From DATNNN01 sp035601815 (GTDB lineage Bacteria > Pseudomonadota > Alphaproteobacteria > Rhizobiales > Xanthobacteraceae): a stretch of 42,623 nt of DNA. The first letter of the stretch is position 1. Each line of letters starts with the position of its first letter. Below are positions 34,989 to 42,623 of this stretch, piece by piece. The notes beneath the pieces were generated by a model. That model made no database searches, was not told where the DNA came from, and saw only the letters and a program-made list of their open reading frames with translations. The position numbers and the translations under genes were made by a program. Location of the stretch: assembly GCA_035601815.1 (NCBI GenBank), contig DATNNN010000058.1:1-42623 (forward strand), given 5' to 3'.

Positions 34989-36536
34989 TCAGCGCCCGGG
35001 CGGCAGGATCGCCCAGCCGATGCGCACCGGGTCGAGGCGGCCGGGCCGCGCCCACGGCAGCGCGAGCGGCGCCTCCGGCACGAGGCCGGGAAGGCGCGCG
35101 GCGATCTCGATCGGCGGCGCCGAGCCCGGTCCCTCCGCCCGCCACACCACCACGGCACCGGCGGCATGCAACTCCGTTTCGTCGATCCACGGGGCGCGGC
35201 GAGAGTCGGCGCCCGGGAAGAAGCGCGGACGGTCGGCGCTGTAGAGGGCGATCGCGCCCGCCATGTCGGTGTCGCCGGCAATGATGGCGAGCGGCCGCCC
35301 GGTGCGCGCGCGGAATGCGTCGGTCACCCGCCTCGCCGCTTCCGCCGCGGGGAAGTTGGTGGCCCGGCCGGCTTCCGCCACCCACGGCGAGATGATGTTG
35401 GTGGCTGTTTCCAACGCCGGCGGCAGCACCAGGAGCACGATCGCGGCGAGCGCCGCGGCGCGCTGGCGGCTGATCTTGATCACGTCGCCGCCGAGCATGA
35501 TGGCGAGGAGCCCCAAATAGAGCAGAAGGGGCGCGGCCGCCACGATCGGCGTCTTCCAGCCGAACACCAGCGCGAGCACGCCGGCAGCGAGGGCCGGCGC
35601 GAGCGCGATGACGACCACCGCGCGCCGCGTGAACGCGTCTAGCGACGGGCGCACGAACGAAGGCGCCGTGGCACGGTCGCTGGCGAGTAGCGGCGAGCCA
35701 AGCACGACCAGCACCACGAGCCCGACGTGGCCGAGGATCACGCCGCCGATTACCGCGAGCGAACCGACGAACACGCCGAGATCAATCCCGGCGCCGGGTG
35801 CCGGCGCCGCGCCGTCGAAACGATAGAGCGCGAGCCACAACAGGCGCGGGATGAGAACAATCAGGAACACGGCGGCGGCGATGAGCGCGCTGTTGTCCAC
35901 GGCGTAGCGGGAGAGCGTGGCGCGGCCCTCGGGCGTCGCGGCGGCGAAGGCCGAAAGCGCGAGGAAGATGAACAGGCCCTGCCCGCCGGCGTAGACGAGT
36001 AACGCCACTGCTGCCGCGAACAGCATGAGGTCGCCGCTGGTGCGGTCGCGCAGAGCGCGCCACCACGACAGCACGGCGAACGCCGCGAGCGGAATCGACA
36101 GCACGTTGCCGTCGAACGCCTCGATCGGGAACGCCACCGGGTGCACCCCCACCATGATGAGGGTGGCAATTGCGGCGTGACGCTCGCCGACGATCTGGCG
36201 GCCAAGCTTGAACACGAGCCAACCGGCGACGGCGACGGCGAGCGGCCCAAGGGCAAGCATGGCGTTGATGCCGAGGAGCCAGTGCACGAGGGCCGTGAGC
36301 CAGGGTGCGAGCGGCGGCGTGTCGGCGTAGCCGAGCTGTAGCTCGCGGCCGAGTGCGGCGCCGACAAGCAGCCGCGGGTCGGGCGTCGCTTCCGAAACGA
36401 ACGGCACCAGCGTCCACAGGAGCGCGTGAACGACGAGCCCGACGAAGACGAAGCCCGCCGGATTGGCGCGCAGCGCTTCGACGAAAAACGAGGCTTCGAG
36501 CGGCCCCGGCCCGGGCCCCTCCGTGGGTGCACGCAT
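34989..36536 (-). CDS. GT39-type (PMT_2/ArnT-like) membrane glycosyltransferase
   Basis: A 515-residue polytopic inner-membrane protein with about 11-12 helices, resembling lipid-linked-sugar glycosyltransferases of the PMT_2/ArnT group: an early loop with LGYADTPPLAPWLTALVHWL (about 68-87) and GVHPVAFPIEAFDGNVLSIP (about 129-148), where the first-loop acidic residue is the usual catalytic candidate, plus a C-terminal soluble domain (about 380-515). It likely transfers a sugar from a polyprenyl phosphate to an envelope acceptor, but neither is known. Its ATG directly follows the rnhB stop (TGAATG), so the two are translationally coupled. It converges on cydB. Confidence 0.83.
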   Translation of the reverse strand: MRAPTEGPGPGPLEASFFVEALRANPAGFVFVGLVVHALLWTLVPFVSEATPDPRLLVGAALGRELQLGYADTPPLAPWLTALVHWLLGINAMLALGPLAVAVAGWLVFKLGRQIVGERHAAIATLIMVGVHPVAFPIEAFDGNVLSIPLAAFAVLSWWRALRDRTSGDLMLFAAAVALLVYAGGQGLFIFLALSAFAAATPEGRATLSRYAVDNSALIAAAVFLIVLIPRLLWLALYRFDGAAPAPGAGIDLGVFVGSLAVIGGVILGHVGLVVLVVLGSPLLASDRATAPSFVRPSLDAFTRRAVVVIALAPALAAGVLALVFGWKTPIVAAAPLLLYLGLLAIMLGGDVIKISRQRAAALAAIVLLVLPPALETATNIISPWVAEAGRATNFPAAEAARRVTDAFRARTGRPLAIIAGDTDMAGAIALYSADRPRFFPGADSRRAPWIDETELHAAGAVVVWRAEGPGSAPPIEIAARLPGLVPEAPLALPWARPGRLDPVRIGWAILPPGR

Positions 36537-37175
36537 TCAGGCGACCGTGATCTTAAGTTGCGCCTCGAACACCGGCGTGAAGCTCTGACGGTGGTGGCAG
36601 CACGGCCCGTGCTTCTTCAGCGCCGCCATGTGGATTTCGGTGCCGTAACCCTTGTGCTGCTCGAAGCCGTAGTCGGGATAAGCCGCGCCGAGAGCGCGCA
36701 TGAGCTGGTCGCGGGTCACCTTCGCGACGATGGAAGCGGCGGCGATCGAGGCGGAGCGCGCGTCGCCGTTCACGATCGGCCGAATCTGGCACGGCAGATC
36801 GACGGGTGGCTGGTGTGGGCCGTCAACGAGGACGAGCCCGGGCCGCCGCGACAGTCCGCGCACGGCCTGCGCCAGCGCCCATTGGCTGGCGCGGAGAATG
36901 TTGATGCGGTCAATGCGCGAGGGCGGCGCGAAGGCGACCGCCACCTCGGCGCAGGCGCAAATCTCGGCAAACAGCTCCTCACGCCGTTCGCGGGTGAGCT
37001 TTTTCGAATCGTCGATGCCTTTCGGCACGCAGGCCGGGTCGAGGATTACCGCCGCGGCCACCACCGGCCCTGCGAGCGGCGCCACTCCGGCCTCGTCGGC
37101 ACCGGCAACCGGGCCCAATCCCCTGGCATAGGCCCCGCGCTCGCGGGCGAAGTTCGGCAGCACCTTGCGACTCAT
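36537..37175 (-). CDS. rnhB: Ribonuclease HII (atypical: GRG motif replaced by GVA)
   Basis: Cleaves RNA in RNA-DNA hybrids and single ribonucleotides in DNA. The 212-residue product carries the active-site residues Asp27, Glu28 (GADEAG) and Asp118 (LVLVDGP), and GDARSASIAAASIVAKVTRD with the last catalytic Asp, then YGFEQHKGYG. The motif that usually reads DEAGRGPLAGP here reads DEAGVAPLAGP; the GRG loop normally recognises the RNA-DNA junction, so specificity may differ. Confirmed on the DNA: codons GGA GTG GCG CCG. The ATG is at 37175. The gene is coupled to the GT39 gene downstream. No second RNase H gene is in the window. Confidence 0.92.
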   Translation of the reverse strand: MSRKVLPNFARERGAYARGLGPVAGADEAGVAPLAGPVVAAAVILDPACVPKGIDDSKKLTRERREELFAEICACAEVAVAFAPPSRIDRINILRASQWALAQAVRGLSRRPGLVLVDGPHQPPVDLPCQIRPIVNGDARSASIAAASIVAKVTRDQLMRALGAAYPDYGFEQHKGYGTEIHMAALKKHGPCCHHRQSFTPVFEAQLKITVA

Positions 37176-37325
37176 TCCATTGGCCCCTGCGCCATGGTGC
37201 AGCGCCGGGCCGCTGGCTGCAATCGTCCCACCGCTGCGGGGAACCCGGCCCGGGCACGCGAGTCGATTGCGGGCCGCTCACCGCTCCGCCATGATCCTGC
37301 AACAGATTTGCGCCAGAGGCTTTGG

Positions 37326-38243
37326 ATGCGGTGGGAAGACTACCGGCAGAGTGACAACGTCGAGGATCGCCGCGGCGAGGGTGGCTATGGCGGCGGAGGC
37401 TTTCAGCTGCCCATGGGCGGTGGCGGGCTCGGCATTGGCGGCATGATCCTGGTCGGCATCGTCGCCTGGGCGCTCGGCATCAACCCGTCTGTGCTCATCG
37501 GCAGCATCGACCAGATTCTCGATCATCCCCAATATCAACAGGACCCGCGCGTACCGCCGCGCCAGCCGCAGGCCAAGCGCGGCCCGCCGCAAGACCAGCA
37601 GGGCCGCTTCGTCGCCACGGTGTTGGCGCAGACCGAGGACGTGTGGCGCGTACTCTTCACCGCCCGCGGCCAGCGCTACGAGGAGCCGCGGCTCGTCATC
37701 TTCGAGCGCACAACGCAATCGGCGTGCGGCTTCGCCCAGACGGCGATGGGGCCATTCTATTGTCCCCCCGACCGGCGCGTCTATCTCGACCTCTCCTTCT
37801 TTCGCGACCTGCGCGAGCGCTTTCGCGCGCCGGGCGACTTCGCCGCCGCCTACGTGATCGCCCACGAAATCGGCCACCATGTGCAGAACCTGCTCGGCAT
37901 CATGAGCCGCGACGACCGCGACAAGCGCGGCGCCACCAAGGCTCAGGGGAACGCGATCTCCGTTCGCATGGAATTGCAGGCCGATTGCCTCGCCGGCGTG
38001 TGGGCGTATCACGCCAACGCCAACCATCGCATCCTGCAGGAAGGCGACGTGGAGGCGGCGATGCGCGCCGCGGCCGCGGTCGGCGACGACCGGCTGCAGC
38101 AGGCGCGCGGCGGCGCAGTGGTGCCGGAAAGCTTCACCCACGGCTCGTCGAAGCAGCGGACAAGCTGGTTCATGACCGGGCTCAAGTCGGGCACGCTCGA
38201 CCGCTGCGATACCTTCGCACCCGGCGCAGTCAGTGCTAACTGA
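37326..38243 (+). CDS. YpfJ-type neutral zinc metallopeptidase
   Basis: A 305-residue membrane-anchored protein of the neutral zinc metallopeptidase (YpfJ/KPN) family. A short glycine-rich cytosolic N-terminus (GGYGGGGFQLPMGGGGLGIG) leads into one membrane helix (GMILVGIVAWALGINPSVL), then a linker rich in Pro/Gln and the periplasmic peptidase domain with the zinc motif HEIGHH (180-185), downstream ELQADCLAGVWA as third ligand region and SACGFAQTAMGPFYCPPDR. The ATG at 37326 begins MRWEDYRQSDNVEDRRG, the classic family start. Substrate unknown. moaB starts five bases after the stop, so the two are likely co-transcribed. Confidence 0.9.
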   Translation: MRWEDYRQSDNVEDRRGEGGYGGGGFQLPMGGGGLGIGGMILVGIVAWALGINPSVLIGSIDQILDHPQYQQDPRVPPRQPQAKRGPPQDQQGRFVATVLAQTEDVWRVLFTARGQRYEEPRLVIFERTTQSACGFAQTAMGPFYCPPDRRVYLDLSFFRDLRERFRAPGDFAAAYVIAHEIGHHVQNLLGIMSRDDRDKRGATKAQGNAISVRMELQADCLAGVWAYHANANHRILQEGDVEAAMRAAAAVGDDRLQQARGGAVVPESFTHGSSKQRTSWFMTGLKSGTLDRCDTFAPGAVSAN

Positions 38244-38248
38244 ACCGC

Positions 38249-38806
38249 ATGCCCGGCCTCGACCCCTCGCGCCCGTTCATACCCCTCTCGATCGCGGTGC
38301 TCGCCGTGTCCGACACGCGCGATCTTGCCGGCGACAAATCGGGGGCGACGCTCGCCGAGCGCATCGAGGCGGCGGGCCACAAGCTCGCGGCGCGCGCCAT
38401 CGTCAAGGATGAGATCAAGGCAATCCGCGCCAAGGTCAAAGCCTGGATCAAGGACAAGAAGATCGACGTGGTGATCACCACCGGCGGCACCGGCTTTACC
38501 GGCCGCGACGTGACGCCGGAAGCGGTCGAGCCCTTGTTCGAGAAGCGCATGGACGGCTTCTCGGTGGCGTTCCATCAGGTTTCGCTCGGCAAGATCGGCT
38601 CCTCGACGATTCAGAGCCGCGCTACCGCTGGTGTCGCCAATTCCACCTACATTTTCTGCCTACCAGGCTCGCCCGGCGCCTGCCGCGACGCCTGGGACGC
38701 GATTCTCGCGCACCAGCTCGATTACCGGTATCGGCCGTGCAATTTCGTGGAGATCTTGCCGCGGCTCGACGAGCACCTGCGACGGCCCAAGGCCAAGTCG
38801 CGCTAA
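38249..38806 (+). CDS. moaB: Molybdenum cofactor biosynthesis protein B
   Basis: MogA/MoaB-family protein, which adenylylates molybdopterin before molybdenum insertion (activity shown for MogA-type members; bacterial MoaB is sometimes inactive or duplicated). The 185-residue product has IAVLAVSDTRDLAGDKSG (about 15-32), VVITTGGTGFTGRDVTPEAV (about 74-93) and FCLPGSPGACRDAWDAIL, the standard motifs. The ATG is at 38249. No other molybdenum cofactor genes are in the window; it follows a zinc peptidase gene. A gap of 160 bases without features leads to the autotransporter gene. Confidence 0.94.
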   Translation: MPGLDPSRPFIPLSIAVLAVSDTRDLAGDKSGATLAERIEAAGHKLAARAIVKDEIKAIRAKVKAWIKDKKIDVVITTGGTGFTGRDVTPEAVEPLFEKRMDGFSVAFHQVSLGKIGSSTIQSRATAGVANSTYIFCLPGSPGACRDAWDAILAHQLDYRYRPCNFVEILPRLDEHLRRPKAKSR

Positions 38807-38966
38807 GTCCACAGGCAGCCGAGACAATCGGGCGTTGCGGAAAAGTCACGTTCCCGGTCTTGTCGAGTTATCCCAGTGGCTTGGTGCTGCGTAGCTTTCC
38901 CGATTGTGGCACTTTGTCCACACAACGCGTGCGGTCTCCCGGACCGCACCACTGGCGACAGGACGC

Positions 38967-41960
38967 ATGCGCGGCATTCGGCCCTCGTGGAAACTTGCGC
39001 TTATCGCGGTGCTCGCTTGCGCGCTGCCGGGGCCTGCGCGCGCCACCGATGGAACCTGGGTCGGCGGCAACGCCGGTGATCCCACCGAATGGACGGAGCC
39101 GGCCAACTGGACGTCCAATCCGAACCTCCCGGACGGCACGGCGACGTTCACCACGAGCGCCAACACCGTTGTCGACAGCAACGGCCTCGTCACCATCGGC
39201 CGCGTCGAATTCACCGCCGTGCCCAACGCGCCGAGCTATTCCATCACCCTCAACGATTTCTTCATCGTCAACGGCACGGGAATCTTCAACAACTCCACCA
39301 ACCCGGAGACGTTCACCAACACCCTCGGCATGGTCTTCCAGGGCGCGAGCACCGCGAGCGGCGGTACCGGCGTCGTTACCTACATAAACAGCGGTTCCAT
39401 CAGCTTTCTGTCGACGAGCACAGCCGGCAACGCCAAGATCACGAATGGCGGCGTCCTCGATTTCTTCGACACAAGCACCGCCGGCACGGCCACCATCGTC
39501 AACAACGCGGTGATGGACTTCTTCGATTCGAGCCGGGCCGGCACGGCGAACATCACCAACGGCGGCACGCTGACCTTCAACAACACGAGCTCGGCGCAGG
39601 GCGCCACCATCGGCAATTCCGGTACCCTCAACTTCAACAATTCGAGCACGGCCGGCAACGCGACCATCAACAACATCGGCGGCACTGTGACCTTCAACGA
39701 CACGAGCACCGCCGGCAATGCGCAGATATCGAACAACGGCGGCACGAGCCTTCTGCGATTCTTTAACACCGCAACCGCCGGCAATTCGATCATCACCAAT
39801 GCCGGGGGCGCCGTCCTTAGCTTCAACGACTCCAGCACCGCCGGGACGGCGACCTTCACGAACGGCGCGATTATGAGCTTCAACAACACGGCGACGGCGG
39901 CGAACGCGACCATTACGAACACCATCTTCGGCGGCCTGCAATTCCTCGACACCAGCACGGCGGGCAATGCGACGATCATTAACAACACCGGAGCTACGAG
40001 CTTCCTAGGCGCGAGCACGGCCGGCACCGCGACGATCACGAATACCGGCGGCGGCGGCACAGTGTACTTCGGCGGCGCCAGCGACGGCGCGACCGCGCGG
40101 GTGTTTAACAACGCCGGCGGGATTGTCGACATTTCGCAGGTGACCACCGGCGTTTCGGTCGGCTCGATCGAGGGCGCAGGCAACATCTTCCTCGGCTCCA
40201 AGGTGCTCAGCCTCGGCAACACCAATCTCAATTTCGAAATCAGCGGCGCGGTTGCCGACGGCGGTATCGGCGGCGGCGGCGGCGGCGCGCTTACCAAAAT
40301 CGGCACCGGCACGCTGACCTTGTCGGGCGTCAGCACCTATACCGGCAACACCAATGTGAACGGCGGCACGCTCGCCGTGAACGGCTCGATCGTCTCGTCG
40401 GTCTTCGTCAATTCCGGCAGCACCCTTTCCGGCGTCGGCACCGTCGGCGCGATCAATGCGTTGAGCGGCGGCACGGTCGCGCCGGGCAATTCCATCGGCA
40501 CGCTCAATGTCACGAACAACGTCAGCTTCGTCGCGGGTTCGATCTATCGGGTGGAAGCCAACGCCGCCGGCGCCGCGGACAAGATCTTCGCGAACGGCAC
40601 GGCCTCGCTCAGCGGCGGCAGCGTGCACGTGCTGGCGCAGCCCGGCTCGTACCTGCCCTCGACGACGTACACCATCCTGACCGCGCTCCTCGGCAGGACC
40701 GGGGTGTTCGACAGCGTCACCAGCAATTTCATTTTCCTGACACCGACGCTGACCTACGACGCGAACAACGTTTATTTGACGCTCGTGCGCAACGCCAACG
40801 CATTTGCCGACCAGGGACGAACGCGCAACCAACGCGCCGTCGGCGGCGCCCTCGACCGGAGCCCGCCCGGCAGCACACTGGTGACGGCGGTTTCGTTATT
40901 GACCCCCGACCAGGCGCGACAGGCATACGACGCGCTTTCCGGCGAGATCCACGCCAGCACCCAGGGCGTTCTCATCGACAGCTCCCGCTATATGCGCCTC
41001 GCGATCCTCGGCCGGTTGCGCCAGGCGTCGTACGCGGCCGAGGCGCCGGGCGTGGGGGCGCTTGCCTACGGCGGGCCGGCGCTCGCCTTTCAGGACCCGG
41101 TCGGCGCCCACTACGGCCCGGCGGCAGGTCCCCGCTACGCCTTCTGGACGCAAGGCTTCGGCAGCTGGGGCCGCTTCGACAGCGACGGCAACGCCGCCGC
41201 CGTGCGACGCGATTTCGGCGGTTTCGTTAGCGGCGTCGACGCGCGCCTCGGTCCCGAGTGGCGGGCGGGCGTCGCCGCCGGCTACGCGCATTCCTCGATC
41301 AACGATCGCGTCCGGTCGAGCACCGCCGGCGTGGATACGGCGCAAGTCGCCGCGTACTCCGGTGCGCGCGTCGGCGCCATCAACGTGCGCGTCGGCGCGG
41401 CCTTTGCCTGGCACGACATCAATACCTCACGCTCGATCGTGTTCCCCGGCTTCGCCGACGCTGCGACCGCTCGCTACGGCGGCGAGAGCGGCCAGGTGTT
41501 CGGCGAGATCGGCTACGGCATGGCTTTCGGCAGCACGGCAGTCGAGCCGTTCGCGGGATTGGCGTGGGTACACCTGCGTACCGATCCCTTCGCCGAAAGC
41601 GGCGGGCCCGCCGCATTGACCGGTGCCACCAACAACCAGGATGTGGGCTATTCGACACTCGGCATCCGCATGGCGACAATCTGGATCCTGCGCAACGGCT
41701 GGACTCTCGTTCCGCGCGCGAGCGTCGCCTGGCAGCACGCCTTCAGCGACGTCACACCGACCACCCCGCTCGTGTTCCAGAGCACCGGCGCGGGCTTCGT
41801 GGTCGCGGGCGTCCCGCTCGCCCGCGACAGCGCGCTGATCGACGCCGGCTTCGACGTGCGATTGACGCCGCAGACCTCGATCGGCATCTCCTACATCGGC
41901 CAGATCGCCGCGGCGCTGCAGGACCACGGCGTAAAGGCCCACGTCACCTCGCGCTTCTAA
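38967..41960 (+). CDS. Autotransporter (type V secretion) with repeat passenger and beta-barrel
   Basis: A 997-residue outer-membrane protein. It begins with a signal peptide (core WKLALIAVLACALPG, end ARATDGTW, cleavage near residue 27). The passenger holds about 12 imperfect repeats of roughly 20 residues (F-x-[ND]-[TS]-S-T-A-G-x-A-x-I-x-N-x-G-G), then a PATR-type beta-strand repeat (LTKIGTGTLTLSGVSTYTGN, near residue 450), expected to form a beta-helix. The C-terminal barrel of about 270 residues starts near YAFWTQGFGSWGRF and ends in SRF, with the terminal Phe required for barrel assembly. The start at 38967 has AGGA upstream. It probably displays an adhesive passenger; no protease motif is visible. 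Confidence 0.92.
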   Translation: MRGIRPSWKLALIAVLACALPGPARATDGTWVGGNAGDPTEWTEPANWTSNPNLPDGTATFTTSANTVVDSNGLVTIGRVEFTAVPNAPSYSITLNDFFIVNGTGIFNNSTNPETFTNTLGMVFQGASTASGGTGVVTYINSGSISFLSTSTAGNAKITNGGVLDFFDTSTAGTATIVNNAVMDFFDSSRAGTANITNGGTLTFNNTSSAQGATIGNSGTLNFNNSSTAGNATINNIGGTVTFNDTSTAGNAQISNNGGTSLLRFFNTATAGNSIITNAGGAVLSFNDSSTAGTATFTNGAIMSFNNTATAANATITNTIFGGLQFLDTSTAGNATIINNTGATSFLGASTAGTATITNTGGGGTVYFGGASDGATARVFNNAGGIVDISQVTTGVSVGSIEGAGNIFLGSKVLSLGNTNLNFEISGAVADGGIGGGGGGALTKIGTGTLTLSGVSTYTGNTNVNGGTLAVNGSIVSSVFVNSGSTLSGVGTVGAINALSGGTVAPGNSIGTLNVTNNVSFVAGSIYRVEANAAGAADKIFANGTASLSGGSVHVLAQPGSYLPSTTYTILTALLGRTGVFDSVTSNFIFLTPTLTYDANNVYLTLVRNANAFADQGRTRNQRAVGGALDRSPPGSTLVTAVSLLTPDQARQAYDALSGEIHASTQGVLIDSSRYMRLAILGRLRQASYAAEAPGVGALAYGGPALAFQDPVGAHYGPAAGPRYAFWTQGFGSWGRFDSDGNAAAVRRDFGGFVSGVDARLGPEWRAGVAAGYAHSSINDRVRSSTAGVDTAQVAAYSGARVGAINVRVGAAFAWHDINTSRSIVFPGFADAATARYGGESGQVFGEIGYGMAFGSTAVEPFAGLAWVHLRTDPFAESGGPAALTGATNNQDVGYSTLGIRMATIWILRNGWTLVPRASVAWQHAFSDVTPTTPLVFQSTGAGFVVAGVPLARDSALIDAGFDVRLTPQTSIGISYIGQIAAALQDHGVKAHVTSRF
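39396..40121 (+). repeat. Passenger repeat array of the autotransporter (about 12 units of ~60 bp)
   Basis: Successive units such as SISFLSTSTAGNAKITNGG, VLDFFDTSTAGTATIVNNA, TLNFNNSSTAGNATINNIGG and VLSFNDSSTAGTATFTNGA differ in about a third of positions. The DNA copies share AGCACNGCCGGCAANGC-like cores. Units at both ends are the most diverged, the usual pattern of an array that grew in its middle. Confidence 0.85.
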
Positions 41961-42059
41961 CAAGTCCCGGATTCCACCTATATATGTTTTGCGTGTCCGA
42001 CACCGGGCCGCCGCTGGTGTGCGGGCCCGGCTGCCGTTATCGTTTCGCGAGGCGTTCGC

Positions 42060-42623
42060 ATGCAGGTCCCGCTCGAAATCGCGTTCCACGGCGTCCCGCC
42101 CTCCCCCTGGGCCGAGCAGGAAATCCGCGAGCGCGTGGCGCACCTCGAGCGCATCTATGGTCGCCTCGTGTCGTGCCGGGTGCGCGTCGACAAGCGCGAG
42201 AAGAAGCACAATGATGCGATCCCGCCGGTGGTTCGCATCGAGCTCGGCGTTCCAGGCAAGCCCGACATCGTGGTGACGCACGAGCCGGAGCATCTGCTGC
42301 GCAAGTTCCAGGCGCCGGACCTGCGCAACGCCATCCACGAGGCGTTCCGCATCGCCGAGCGCCAGCTCACCGACCTCAAGGAGGAACGCAAGCATCACGT
42401 GCGGCAGCGCGGCGCGCCGGGCGGAGATGCCGAGCCGTCGCGCTCCGGCCAGGTGGCGCAAATCCATCGGGAGGACGGCTACGGCTTCGTCATGACCGCC
42501 GAAGGCGGGCTGATCTATTTCGACCGCGCGGCGGTGGTCGAGGGCGACTTCGATACGCTGAAGATCGGCGTCGAGATCTTCTACGAAGAAAGCAAAAGTG
42601 ATACCGGCCCGATCGCGACGGAT
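42060..42623 (+). CDS. HPF/RaiA ribosome-hibernation domain fused to a cold-shock domain (3' end cut off)
   Basis: The first 188 codons are in the window. Residues 1-110 match the HPF/RaiA (S30AE) family (MQVPLEIAFHGVPPSPWAEQ, ERVAHLERIYGRLVSCRVRV), which binds the 30S subunit to silence ribosomes. After a charged linker, residues from about 133 (SGQVAQIHREDGYGFVMTAE, then IYFDRAAV) form a cold-shock domain with the RNP1-like GYGFV motif, an RNA-binding fold. GAGG lies seven bases before the ATG at 42060. The gene lies 99 bases after the autotransporter; a CCGGGCC/GGCCCGG hairpin (42003-42030) is in the leader. The fusion is probably lineage-typical and is read as linking hibernation to RNA binding or temperature. 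Confidence 0.88.
   Translation, partial: MQVPLEIAFHGVPPSPWAEQEIRERVAHLERIYGRLVSCRVRVDKREKKHNDAIPPVVRIELGVPGKPDIVVTHEPEHLLRKFQAPDLRNAIHEAFRIAERQLTDLKEERKHHVRQRGAPGGDAEPSRSGQVAQIHREDGYGFVMTAEGGLIYFDRAAVVEGDFDTLKIGVEIFYEESKSDTGPIATD

Noticed and set aside
39396..40121. Repeats in the autotransporter region as a CRISPR array
   Set aside because: The repeats are imperfect, in frame, contiguous and part of a coding sequence with signal peptide and beta-barrel; there are no identical repeats separated by unique spacers.

Overview
The window is GC-rich, gene-dense bacterial chromosome, most likely from an alphaproteobacterium of the order Hyphomicrobiales (Bradyrhizobium, Rhodopseudomonas or Xanthobacteraceae-like). 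This rests on gene content and family resemblance, not on a database search. The main pointers are an IspB-type long-chain polyprenyl diphosphate synthase with an ETF-ubiquinone oxidoreductase, a class III cyclase fused to TolB-like and TPR domains, the order GT2-DUF2007-methyltransferase-S49 peptidase-glyQ-glyS-ppdK, an HPF protein fused to a cold-shock domain, and palindromic intergenic repeats of the GCCGGG type.

Left part (1-9.7 kb): the start of nadB (cut by the window edge) and nadA, for de novo NAD synthesis, read leftward behind a palindrome that may be the operator of an NAD repressor. Rightward follow an MFS transporter, an AcuI/YhdH reductase and two tandem small secreted proteins that are clearly paralogous, with four aligned cysteines. 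Then come ogt (DNA repair), an exported TPR protein, ispE and a long-chain polyprenyl diphosphate synthase (isoprenoid and quinone supply).

Middle (9.8-25.2 kb): a tight rightward cluster of a GT2 glycosyltransferase, a DUF2007 protein, an RNA-type methyltransferase, an S49 peptidase and a small membrane protein. It is followed by glyQS, two tiny membrane proteins and ppdK. Beyond ppdK are a collapsed chemoreceptor pseudogene, a TAXI-type TRAP transporter (fused permease plus binding protein, closed by a good terminator), an SleB-type cell-wall hydrolase and a Pro/Ala-rich anchored protein.

Decay zone (25.2-28.45 kb): a low-density stretch with gene remnants (a TMEM175-like tail and a truncated cyclase) around one intact adenylate cyclase/TolB/TPR gene and one small unknown gene.

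Right part (28.45-42.6 kb): ETF-QO (leftward) is divergent from a family-4-like uracil-DNA glycosylase. An AzgA-type purine permease is divergent from cydAB (cyanide-insensitive type), with an FNR/FixK-like box between them. Then come rnhB coupled to a GT39 membrane glycosyltransferase (leftward), a YpfJ zinc metallopeptidase, moaB, a large autotransporter with about 12 short passenger repeats, and the start of an HPF/cold-shock fusion cut by the window end.

I found no CRISPR array, phage, insertion sequence, rRNA or tRNA gene and no obvious defence island. The observations most worth a second look are the tandem four-cysteine secreted paralogs, the recoded low-GC patch inside glyS, the RNase HII that lacks its GRG motif, the chemoreceptor reduced by two internal deletions, and the candidate operators before nadA, ppdK and cydAB.
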